Of a DNA stretch of 64,000 nt, positions 23,650 through 31,567 are shown piece by piece. Numbering within the stretch: the stretch's first letter is position 1; every line of letters starts with the position of its first letter. Below the pieces are notes generated by a model. The model had not been told where the DNA came from and searched no databases. It saw nothing but the letters and a program-made list of their open reading frames with translations. This stretch comes from AC-69 sp963751665 (GTDB taxonomy: Bacteria > Actinomycetota > UBA4738 > HRBIN12): NCBI GenBank assembly GCA_963751665.1, contig CAVVVF010000001.1, positions 310,001 to 374,000 of the forward strand, in the 5' to 3' direction. Position numbers and translations under genes: made by a program.

Positions 23650-24024
23650 GTGTATAGCAAACGGCTGGAGCGCGAGACGGCGTACGACCTGTTCTCCAAG
23701 GGCGTGCGGTTCCTGGAAGAGGGCCATCCTCACCAGGCGGTCATGATGCTGTCCATGGCCAAGCTGATCGAGCCGGACAAGGGTTCGATCCGGTCGGCGC
23801 TGGGACGAGCGCTGTTCATGACGGGGCGGATGGCCCGGGCCCGCCGCGAGTTCGCCAAGGTCGTGGACATCAACCCCTCGGACGACTGGGCCCACTTCGC
23901 GCTCGCCCTGGCGTGCGAGCGGACGGGGGAGCGGACCCGGGCCATGGCCCATCTGAAGCTGGCCATCGCCATGCGTCCGGGGGTCGACCACTACGAGCGG
24001 GCGCTCCGACGGCTGGCCGGCTGA
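23650..24024 (+). CDS. Small tetratricopeptide-repeat protein
   Basis: A 124-residue all-helical protein with about three TPR-like units (ETAYDLFSKGVRFLEEGHPHQAVMMLSMAKLIEPDK, ALGRALFMTGRMARARREFAKVVDINPSDD, HFALALACERTGERTRAMAHLKLAIAMRPG). The GTG start follows the divergent DUF1015 start by 9 bases. The stop overlaps the ATG of the HAD phosphatase (ATGA-type), so the two are coupled. A comparable small TPR gene beside the phosphatase is what I recall for Rv1691-Rv1692 in M. tuberculosis. Confidence 0.8.
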   Translation: MYSKRLERETAYDLFSKGVRFLEEGHPHQAVMMLSMAKLIEPDKGSIRSALGRALFMTGRMARARREFAKVVDINPSDDWAHFALALACERTGERTRAMAHLKLAIAMRPGVDHYERALRRLAG

Positions 24025-24824
24025 TGCTGGCGGCTCGCTACGACGTCCTCCTGTTCGATCTTGACGGTGTCCTGTACCGGGGGGACGAGCCGGTGCCGGG
24101 CGCACCGGAGACGATCGGGGCCCTGCGGGAGGCCGGGGCCCATATCGTCTTCCTGACGAACAACTCCTCGCGGACACCCCAGCAGGTCTGCTCCAAGCTC
24201 GACGCGATGGGCGTCTCCGCGGTCGCCTCCGAGGTCGTGACGTCGGCCATCGCGACCGCGGACCTGCTGGCCTCGCGAGGCGGGGGGACCGCCTTCGTGA
24301 TGGGCGGCGACGGCGTCGTGGGCGCGCTGACGGACGCCGGGCTGCACGTGCTGGACGGCGAGCCCGAAGCGGTCGACCTCGTCGTGATCGGCATCGACGA
24401 CGATCTCACCTATGCGAGCCTGAGGACCGCCTGCGTCTTGGTACGAAGGGGCGCCCGGCTCGTGGCGACGAACGCCGATCCCACGTTCCCCGGGACCGGC
24501 GGCGAGCTGTGGCCGGGCGCCGGAGCCCTGGTCGCGGCAATCACGACGGCGACGGGCGTCGAGGCGGAGGTGGTGGGCAAGCCCCACGCGCCGCTGTTCC
24601 ATGCCGCCCTCCGCCGGGCCGGCGGCACGACCCCGCTCGTGATCGGGGACCGACTGGACACGGACATCGCCGGGGCGAGCGCCCTCGGCTGGGATTCGCT
24701 GCTCGTGCTCAGCGGCGTGGCCACGGAGGAGGAGCTGGCCGACTCGCCCTTCCGCCCGACGTACGTGGCCCCGGACGTGAGCGCCCTGCTGCTCGACGAC
24801 GTGGTTCGGGCTTCGAGCTCCTAG
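24024..24824 (+). CDS. HAD-superfamily IIA phosphatase (NagD / glycerol-3-phosphate phosphatase type)
   Basis: A 266-residue HAD hydrolase with the nucleophile motif DLDGVLYRGD (about residues 12-21), motif II FLTNNSSRT, a type IIA cap containing DLVVIGIDDDLTY and ATNADPTFP, motif III KPHAPLF and motif IV VIGDRLDTDIAGA. This subgroup includes NagD and the mycobacterial glycerol-3-phosphate phosphatase Rv1692. The position next to tlyA-nadK supports the latter as an inference. Its stop codon shares bases with the stop of the convergent rhomboid gene. Confidence 0.88.
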   Translation: MLAARYDVLLFDLDGVLYRGDEPVPGAPETIGALREAGAHIVFLTNNSSRTPQQVCSKLDAMGVSAVASEVVTSAIATADLLASRGGGTAFVMGGDGVVGALTDAGLHVLDGEPEAVDLVVIGIDDDLTYASLRTACVLVRRGARLVATNADPTFPGTGGELWPGAGALVAAITTATGVEAEVVGKPHAPLFHAALRRAGGTTPLVIGDRLDTDIAGASALGWDSLLVLSGVATEEELADSPFRPTYVAPDVSALLLDDVVRASSS

Positions 24825-25646
24825 AGGAAGTCGGGCCGGGGCGGGACCTCCCGGTGGGCCTGCCGCTCACCCCGTCCCCGGAAGAACAGCCACGTGACGG
24901 CCGCGCCGAAGGCGAACCCGCCCACGTGCGCCCAGTAGGCCACGCCTCCGTTCACGTCGGCGCCAAGGCTTCCCACTCCGCTGAATAGCTGCAAGACGAA
25001 CCAGAACCCAAGCACGGCGACCGCCGGAAGCTCGATGGCCGTGATGAAGAAGAAGAAGACGATCGTGTAGACGCGGGCTCGCGGGAACAGCACGAGGTAG
25101 GCGCCGAGGATCGCGGCGATGGCGCCGGACGCGCCGATGTTCGGCACGGTCGAGCTTGGTCCGAAGGCGAGCTGCAGGGCCGTGGCGGCCAGGCCCCCCA
25201 GGAGATAGAACGCGATGAACAGCGGCCGTTTCAGCCGAGTCCTCGACGTTGTTGCCGAAGATCCAGAGGAACAGCATGTTGCCGGCGATGTGGAGCCACC
25301 CGCCGTGCAGGAACATCGACACCAGGATCGACAGGTTCACGTTCTTGTTCGGGCACCGCTGCTGGAGGGCCCGTTGGAGCTGGGCCCCAACCCCCGGCCC
25401 GAGCTGCGGCCCCAGTTCCGCCTCGATGGCCTGCCGGGCGGCCACCCCTCCCTCCGCCAGGCTGGTCTGGTGAACGACCTCCCACGGCACGAGGGCGTGA
25501 CAGTAGAAGAAGAAGAACGTGCGCGTATCGCTGTTCGCGCCGAGGGTCGGCTGCCACAGCAGGAAGACCACGACGTTCACCGCGATGATGGCGAGCGTGA
25601 TCCACGCCGTGCGGGTCGTGGGGTTTACGTCGCGGATCGGGATCAC
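24821..25646 (-). CDS. Rhomboid-family intramembrane serine protease (one frameshift)
   Basis: About 274 residues, polytopic. The N-terminal helix (AWITLAIIAVNVVVFLLW) and HGGWLHIAGNMLFLWIFGNNVED are followed by one extra base near 25230 and then the second half. The catalytic serine lies in GASGAIAAILG, and the catalytic histidine in AHVGGFAFG. The oxyanion helpers HxxxN (HIAGN) are present. It cleaves membrane proteins within the bilayer; the substrate is unknown. A long soluble insertion follows the first helix. Convergent with the HAD gene. Confidence 0.9.
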
Positions 25647-25764
25647 GCGCCGCTTCCCTCGGCCCTCACGAGCCTCCGGCCCTCACGCACGCGAGACTAG
25701 CAGGCAAGGATGGGCCGGTGGCGCCCGGGTATCCTTGTGGCCACGAAGGAACGTGGAGGCCACC

Positions 25765-26106
25765 ATGCAGAAGCTGTCGCCGGCACGGGCCCAGGAGATG
25801 GCCCGCTCGGTCATGCAAGGCGAGAAGCGGGAGCAGGTCCAGAAGTTCGCCCGGGACCTCCTCGACTGGTCCAACAAGAACCGCCAGCGCCTCACCGAGG
25901 CGGTGCAGCGCGAGGTCAAGTCGCAGCTCAAATCCCTGGGGGTGGCCGGCCGCGACGAGGTCGATGCGCTCAAGAAGCGCGTGCGCGAGCTGGAACGCCA
26001 GCTCGGCGGGACCACGACGGCCACGAAGCCGGCAGCCAAGCGGTCACGGGCCAAGAAGCCCACGGCCGCCAAGAAGCGCAGCGCGGCCAGGTCGGCCAAG
26101 GCCTGA
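25765..26106 (+). CDS. Coiled-coil protein with basic Lys/Ala-rich tail
   Basis: A 113-residue protein. Residues 1-85 are predicted helical and coiled-coil (EMARSVMQGEKREQVQKFARDL, DEVDALKKRVRELERQLGG), resembling polyhydroxyalkanoate phasin-like or YqfA/accessory heptad proteins. The last 25 residues are a histone-H1-like PAAKRSRAKKPTAAKKRS tail, suggesting nucleic-acid or polyphosphate contact. A GGAGG box precedes ATG 25765. It stands 11 bases before tlyA and may be cotranscribed with it. Similar short proteins occur at this spot in other actinobacteria, but their function is not settled. Confidence 0.65.
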   Translation: MQKLSPARAQEMARSVMQGEKREQVQKFARDLLDWSNKNRQRLTEAVQREVKSQLKSLGVAGRDEVDALKKRVRELERQLGGTTTATKPAAKRSRAKKPTAAKKRSAARSAKA

Positions 26107-26117
26107 GCCAGGCCACG

Positions 26118-26918
26118 GTGACCCGCCGGCGGCTGGATGCCGAGCTGGTCCGGCGCGGGCTGGCCCGCACCCGCACGGAGGCGGAGGACGCCGTCCGAGA
26201 CGGCTTGGTCGTGGTGGGGGGCCGCCCCGCGAGCAAGCCGTCGACGCTGGTCCGTGCGGACGAGGCCCTGCAGGTCGCGGGGCAGCCCGGCCGGTTCGTC
26301 TCCCGGGGCGGTGACAAGCTCGACGCGGCCCTGGATCGTTTCGGGGTGCCCGTGGCGGGCCGCGACGCGCTGGACGCCGGTGCGTCCACCGGCGGCTTCA
26401 CCGATTGCCTGCTGAAGCGAGGGGTGGCGCGGGTCGTGGCCGTGGACGTGGGGTACGGCCAGCTGGCCTGGTCACTCCGCCGGGACTCCAGGGTCGTCGT
26501 CCTCGAGCGCACGAACGTGCGCGACCTCGTCCCGGCCGATCTCCCGTTCGCCCCGCAGGTCGTGGTGGCCGACCTGTCGTTCATCTCCCTTCGGCTCGCC
26601 CTGCCGGCCCTGGCCGGGGTGGCGGTGGCGGGCGCGGACCTGGTGCTGCTGGTCAAGCCGCAATTCGAGGCGAGGGCACAGGACGTGGAGAAAGGAGGCG
26701 TCGTTCGCGACCCCGGCGTGTGGCGGCGGGCGCTGGAGGAGGTCGCCGAGGCTTGCCAGGGATCGGGAGTCAGGCCGACCCGGGCCATGGCATCGCCGCT
26801 CCTCGGCCCCGCGGGCAACGTCGAGTTCTTCCTCCACGCGGTCAAGGACGGGGGGGCCGAGCCCCCGGACCTCGACGACGCGATCGGCGAGGGCCTCCAC
26901 ATCGGAGGCGGATCGTGA
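26118..26918 (+). CDS. tlyA: TlyA-family rRNA 2'-O-methyltransferase
   Basis: A 266-residue protein with an N-terminal S4 domain (RRRLDAELVRRGLARTRTEAE, residues 1-60) and an FtsJ/RrmJ-type methyltransferase (DAGASTGGFTDCLLKRG as the SAM motif, VVVADLSFISLRLALPAL, LLVKPQFEA). In mycobacteria TlyA methylates 16S C1409 and 23S C1920 and confers capreomycin sensitivity; haemolysin activity has been claimed. The GTG start is fixed by MTRRRLD. The stop overlaps the GTG of nadK, the usual tlyA-nadK pairing. Confidence 0.93.
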   Translation: MTRRRLDAELVRRGLARTRTEAEDAVRDGLVVVGGRPASKPSTLVRADEALQVAGQPGRFVSRGGDKLDAALDRFGVPVAGRDALDAGASTGGFTDCLLKRGVARVVAVDVGYGQLAWSLRRDSRVVVLERTNVRDLVPADLPFAPQVVVADLSFISLRLALPALAGVAVAGADLVLLVKPQFEARAQDVEKGGVVRDPGVWRRALEEVAEACQGSGVRPTRAMASPLLGPAGNVEFFLHAVKDGGAEPPDLDDAIGEGLHIGGGS

Positions 26919-27755
26919 ACGCGGCCGGGTTCGTCGTCCATCCGGCTCGCGAACCCGCGATGGCGGCGGCCAAGCGCTTGTCGCAATGGTTCGAGGACCG
27001 CGACGTCGAGGTTCGGTGGTTCGATGCCGCGAACGGCGACGCTCGGATGGCCGGTGACTTCGCGGAAGGGCCTCGACCTGATCCTGTCGGTGGGGGGAGA
27101 CGGCACGTTCCTGCGCGCGGCCCACGTTGCTTCCGGCGCGGGGTGCCCGGTCCTCGGGGTGAAGGTCGGCCGCATGGGATTCCTGACCGAGGTGGAGCCG
27201 GAGGAGGCGCCTCCGCTCCTCGAGCTGGTCGCGGAGGGCAGGGCCAGGATCGAGGAGCGCCTGGCCGTGCTGGCCGCGCCGGAGAGCGGCGACTTCGAGC
27301 CCCAGTGGGCGTTGAACGAGGTCATCGTGGAGAAGCGAGCCCGCCACCGTCTGGTCCGTCTGGCCTTGTTCGTCGGCGACGTCTACGTCACGACGCTCTC
27401 CGCCGACGGGGTCATCGTGGCCACGCCCACCGGGTCCACGGCGTACTCGTTCTCGGCTGGGGGGCCGATCGTGACCCCCGACATCCCGTGCCTGCTCGTC
27501 ACGCCGGTGGCTCCCCACATGGTGTTCGACCGGACCCTGGTGATCGGCGCCGACGACACGGTGAACGTGGAGGTGGTCGGCGACGAGCCCGGGCTGCTCT
27601 CGGCCGACGGGCGAAAGAGCCTGGAGCTTCCGATCGGCTCGAGGGTCCGGATCGGCGCGGCCCCCAACCCCGCTCGCCTGGTTCGCCGGGAAGACGCCCC
27701 GCCGTTCCACGCGCTGGTCCGGGAGAAGTTCGGGCTCCCCGGTGGGGAGGGCTGA
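26915..27755 (+). CDS. nadK: NAD kinase (one frameshift)
   Basis: About 279 residues. NadK phosphorylates NAD to NADP. The N-terminal Rossmann segment (AAGFVVHPAREPAMAAAKRL) leads to an extra base near 27068 and then the diagnostic GGDGTFLRA motif, LGVKVGRMGFLTE, NEVIVEK and ATPTGSTAYSFSAGGPIV. The GTG overlaps the tlyA stop. In many actinobacteria recN follows nadK; here steA follows instead. Confidence 0.93.
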
Positions 27756-27928
27756 CCGGCCGGGCCGGCACCCCTGGGGGCGGGCGGGTTCGGATACCCT
27801 TGTCGTGCCGATCCGATTCGGCGCGGACCGCCCGGCGGTCCGCGCGGTGGGAGGCGATCGACACGTCCACATCGAGGGCCAGGAGCCTGCTTCGGCGGCC
27901 GCAACGGAGGGAGCGGCCACAGCAGGGC
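27756..27928 (+). promoter_or_regulatory. nadK-steA gap with strong hairpin
   Basis: 173 bases. A perfect 11-base-pair stem (27821-27831 with 27835-27845, GCGCGGACCGC) lies here. A -10-like TACCCT at 27795-27800 precedes it. The reading frame of SteA is open through part of this region (encoding RSLLRRPQRRERPQQ), so some of it may be coding. Confidence 0.4.
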
Positions 27929-28897
27929 ATGGCCCGGGTCGACGCCCGGACCAAGCGCCTCGTGGGCCGGATGCAGCCGGGCGACGTGGCCGTCCTTGAC
28001 CACGAGGACCTGGACAGGGTCTCGGCCGAGGGCCTGGTTGGGGCGGGGGTGGCCGCGGTGGTGAACGCGGGACGCTCGATCACCGGCCGGTACCCCAACC
28101 TCGGGCCGCTGATCCTCCTGGACGCGGGGATCCCTTTGGTGGACGGCGTGGGACCGCTGTTGTTGCGAAAGGTGAGGGAGGGCGACCTGGTCAAGGTCGA
28201 TGGGGACCGCATCCTGGTGGGCGACCGGTTGCTGGCGGTGGGGGTCAGGCAGAGCGAGGAGTCGGTTCGCCTGGCCATGGAGGAGGCCCGTGCCGGACTG
28301 GCCGAGCGCTTCGAGAGCTTCGCCCGCAACACCGTGGACTTCATGCAACGCGAACGCGACCTGTTGTTCGGAGGATCGGGCCTCCCCGCGCTCCAGCACG
28401 AGTTGGCCGGCAGGCCCGTCCTGGTGGTCGTTCGGGGCTATCGGTACAAGGAGGATCTGGCAGTCCTGGGCCCGTACATCCGGGACGTGCGGCCGGTGCT
28501 CGTCGGCGTCGACGGTGGCGCGGACGCCCTCATCGACGCGGGGTACGCGCCCGACCTCATAATCGGTGACATGGACAGCGTGTCCGACTCCGCGCTGCGG
28601 CTCGCCTTGTCCCGGCCGAAACGCTTGCGGCGCAAGCAACCGACGGAGATCATCCTCCACGCCTACCGGGACGGCTTCGCCCCAGGACAGGCCAGGCTGG
28701 AGGACCTCAGCGTCCCGTACACGATGGTGCGGGCGGCGGGGACGAGCGAGGACGTCGCCCTGCTCCTGTCCCACGAGAAGGGCGCCGACCTGATCGTCAC
28801 CGTGGGCAGCCACGGGAACCTCCGCGAGTTCCTCGACAAGGGGCGGATGGGGATGGCCAGCACGTTCCTGGTGCGACTGCGGGTGGGGGAGACTTGA
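27929..28897 (+). CDS. steA: SteA-like cytokinetic ring protein (thiamin-pyrophosphokinase-like fold)
   Basis: About 322 residues from ATG 27929. It shows the SteA hallmarks VDARTKRLVGRMQPGDVAVLDH, NAGRSITGRYPNLGP, GVGPLLLRKVREGD and, in the TPK-like domain, GVDGGADALIDAGYAPDLIIGDMDSVSD, ending with HEKGADLIVTVGSH. In Corynebacterium SteA localises to the division ring with SteB and influences the RipA amidase; that role is transferred by homology. The start is uncertain: the in-frame upstream segment RSLLRRPQRRERPQQ resembles the N-terminus of other SteA proteins but has no clear start codon. Confidence 0.85.
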   Translation: MARVDARTKRLVGRMQPGDVAVLDHEDLDRVSAEGLVGAGVAAVVNAGRSITGRYPNLGPLILLDAGIPLVDGVGPLLLRKVREGDLVKVDGDRILVGDRLLAVGVRQSEESVRLAMEEARAGLAERFESFARNTVDFMQRERDLLFGGSGLPALQHELAGRPVLVVVRGYRYKEDLAVLGPYIRDVRPVLVGVDGGADALIDAGYAPDLIIGDMDSVSDSALRLALSRPKRLRRKQPTEIILHAYRDGFAPGQARLEDLSVPYTMVRAAGTSEDVALLLSHEKGADLIVTVGSHGNLREFLDKGRMGMASTFLVRLRVGET

Positions 28898-29085
28898 TGG
28901 ACGCGAAGGGCGTGTCTCGCGTCTACACGCCCAGGATCCGGACCCGCGACACGGTGTTCCTGATCGGGGCCGCGATCGTCGTGATGATCTTGATCATCGC
29001 CATCTCCCCGGTCCTGAGCACCTACGTGACGCTCCTGTTCGAACGGTTCCGTCAGTGGCTGTTCCATCTGAAGGAGCTGATTTGA
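28897..29085 (+). CDS. Small single-pass membrane protein between steA and mctB/steB
   Basis: A 62-residue protein: a basic N-terminus (MDAKGVSRVYTPRIRTRD), one transmembrane helix at about residues 22-42 (VFLIGAAIVVMILIIAI) and a C-terminal amphipathic basic segment (FERFRQWLFHLKELI). The ATG overlaps the steA stop by one base. The stop overlaps the TTG start of the next gene by four, so it is translationally locked to both. I do not recognise the family. The setting suggests a role with the SteA/SteB division proteins, which is inference. Confidence 0.75.
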   Translation: MDAKGVSRVYTPRIRTRDTVFLIGAAIVVMILIIAISPVLSTYVTLLFERFRQWLFHLKELI

Positions 29086-30030
29086 TCTCGTTCCGTTACC
29101 ACATCTTCACGATCGTCGCGATCTTCCTGGCCGTGGGGCTGGGCCTGCTGTTCGGGTCGTCCGTCGTCCAGCCCGCGCTGATCGAGGACCTTCGGAAGCA
29201 GGCCAACCAGCTCAGCCAGGACCTGTCCGACACGCGGGCGGAGGTCAACGACCTCAAGGCCCAGGTGAGCGCGTTGCAACGGGCGGGCGACATCCTGCCC
29301 TCGCTCGACCCGGGAACGCTGACCGGGGTCCCCGTCGTGCTGGTCACCCACGACGGCGTGGACGCCCGCCTGCTGTCCCAGACCCGGCAGTCGCTCTCGG
29401 AGGCCGCCGTCAAGATCGTGGCCGAGCTGTCCGTCACGGACCGCATGACGGTCGCAGACGAGCCGTCCCGGCAAGCGCTGGCCCAGCTTCTGGGGATGGC
29501 GAGCGACACCGATACTCCGACGCTCCAGGCCCGGGCGGCGGAGGTGCTCGCCCAGCGCCTGGCGGTGGGCCAGCCCCGACGCCTCGTCCCGCCGCCCGGC
29601 ACCGACATCCTGGACGGGCTCCTGGCCGCGAACTTCCTCACCTCCCTGCCCGGGTCCCCGGCCATCTCGCGGGCGGACCTCCCGGGGATCGGGGGCAAGG
29701 GCCAACTGGTGATCGTCCTGTCCGGTGGGCAGGGCGAGCCCCTGATCGACCCGCAGGACTTCTTCGTGCCGCTGGTCGACGGGTTGGTCCAGCGGGATGC
29801 CACCGTCGCCGCCGGCGAGAGCGCGTCCACCGAGTACCCGTTCGTCCCGGCGCTCCGGGCCGATGGAGCGGCCGGTGACGGCACGCGCATGGTGACCGTG
29901 GACGACCTCGACTTCTCGGTGGGCGGGGCGGCGCTTGTCCTCGGGCTGGAGCGGCTCCTGTTCCTGGGACAGGGCGGCAACTACGGGATCAAGACCGGAG
30001 CGATCCGCCGCCCTCCCGCCCCTCACGTGA
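29082..30030 (+). CDS. steB: MctB/SteB family membrane-anchored protein (one frameshift)
   Basis: About 315 residues from TTG 29082, chosen because AAGGAG at 29071-29076 is 5 bases upstream and the product begins with the family motif ISFRYHIFTIVAIFLAVGLGLLFGSS, a membrane anchor. A coiled coil follows (LRKQANQLSQDLSDTRAEVNDLKAQVSALQ), then a periplasmic alpha/beta domain. This family was first called copper transporter MctB (Rv1698) and later SteB, the partner of SteA. The extra base near 30001 brings the frame to the TGA at 30028-30030 (ending ALPPLT). Confidence 0.85.
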
Positions 30031-30708
30031 CCCACCGGCAGGGTCTGCGCGCTCGTCGCAGCCCGCAACGAGGCCGATCGGATCGTGGCCACGGTGTCGG
30101 CGCTCCGCTCCCTTCCCGAGGTCGCGGAGGTCGTGGTGGTCGACGACGCCTCAACCGACGGGACGAGCTCCGCGGCCCTGGCCGCCGGGGCGAGCGTCAT
30201 CCGGGTCCGGCGCCGAGCGGGCAAGGGCCGGGCCCTGGAGGGGGCGCTCCGACGGCTCCCGCCGGCCGAGGTCTGGCTCCTGGCCGATGCGGACCTCGGC
30301 CACACCGCCGCTTCCCTCGGGCCGGTCCTGTCCGAGGTGCTCGAGGGCCGGGCCGACCTGGCGGTTGCCATGCTCCCGCCGGCCGAGGGCGGAGGGTTCG
30401 GGCTGGTGAAGCGTTCGGCCCGGCGGGCCATCAGGCTGCTGAGCGGGTTCCGGGCCCGCGAGCCGCTGTCCGGACAGCGGGCCATCACCGAAGAGGCGCT
30501 GGAGGCCTGCCGTCCCCTTTCGGCCGGCTTCGGGCTGGAGACCGGGATGACCATCGACGCGGTTCGCCGGGGGTTCCGGGTGATCGAGGTCGGAGCGGAC
30601 CTCGATCACCGGGCCACCGGACGTGGCCTTCGGGGCTTCGCCCACCGAGGTAGGCAGGGGATCGACGTCGTGTTCGCGGTCCTGCCGAGGGCCTTGGGGC
30701 TTCGATGA
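30026..30708 (+). CDS. Family 2 glycosyltransferase (one frameshift)
   Basis: About 227 residues. GT-A fold with CALVAARNEADRIVATVSAL, the nucleotide-sugar motif VVVDDASTDGT and the DxD-like LLADADLG. It is short and lacks membrane segments. The GTG at 30026 overlaps the mctB stop; one base appears to be missing in a C-run near 30033. GalNAc- or glucose-transfer specificity cannot be read. It precedes a MraY-like gene, so the pair may build a lipid-linked envelope glycan. Confidence 0.78.
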
Positions 30709-31476
30709 GCGTGTGGGAGGGGCTGAGAGCGGAGAACTATCGCGGCGAGCGGCTTCCGATGACGCTCGGGCTGGTGGCCATCGCCCCGGGAGCGATAGCC
30801 GGACTGCTCGTCGGCCTGGCGCTTCTGGCCGGCCGGGCCGAGTCGCTCGACGCGGCCGCGTGGATCTCGCTCGGCGGCAGCCTCCTGGTGTTCGCCGTCG
30901 GGCTGGTGGACGACCTCACGCCTCCCGGCCCTCGGGGACTTCGCGCGCACCTGCGGGCGGTGGCGTCGGGCCACATGACCACGGGCATCCTCAAGCTGCT
31001 GGTCATCGCGGGGAGCTCGGTCGTCGTGGTGGCGGCTCAGCCCGTCCACCCCGGCGCCACCCGCCTGGCCGGCGTGGTCCTCGTAGCCGCCTGCGCCAAC
31101 CTGTGGAACGGGTTCGACGTCCGCCCGGGCCGGGCCCTCAAGTTCTTCGTCCTCACCGCCGGGACCGTCCTGTTGGCCGGGGTGCCCCTTCGGCTGGCGC
31201 CGAGCGTGCCCGGCGTCCTGCTCGGCGCGATCGTGGCCCTCCCGGCGGATCTCCGGGAGCGGGCGATGCTCGGCGACGGGGGATCGAACCTCCTGGGGTT
31301 CACGGCCGGGCTGGGGCTGTACCTCGTGCTCCCGGCCCCAGTGGGTATGGGTGGCCGCCGCCATGGCGGTCGCGCTGAACGTGCTGGCCGAAACCGTCAC
31401 CCTGTCGCGCCTGATCGAGGCCGTCGCGCCGCTTCGCTGGTTCGACCGGCTGGGAAGGGTGGCCGCCGCGGACTGA
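30705..31476 (+). CDS. MraY/WecA-like polyprenyl-phosphate sugar-1-phosphate transferase (one frameshift)
   Basis: About 256 residues, polytopic with 7 or more helices. Family 4 signatures: VDDLTPPGPRGLRAHLRA (the DD substrate loop), NLWNGFDVRPGRALK (the NxxNxxD motif) and MLGDGGSN (GDxGS). One extra C near 31338 separates GLYLVLPA from QWVWVAAAMAVALNVLAETVTLSRLIE. It is shorter than MraY (about 320-360), and no mur genes are adjacent, so a secondary glycan pathway is more likely than peptidoglycan. ATG 30705 overlaps the glycosyltransferase stop. Confidence 0.8.
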
Positions 31477-31550
31477 CCGCGGAGGCTCGTCGCCCGCCCC
31501 GGGCGGAGCTTTCGGACCGAACCGGGCGCGGCCTGTCGACCGCCCTCTGC

Positions 31551-31556
31551 TAGCAT
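31551..31556 (+). promoter_or_regulatory. -10 element of pyrG
   Basis: TAGCAT, 11 bases before the GTG start and with no Shine-Dalgarno between; no good -35 box at the usual distance. Confidence 0.45.
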
Positions 31557-31567
31557 GCAATCCCGAG

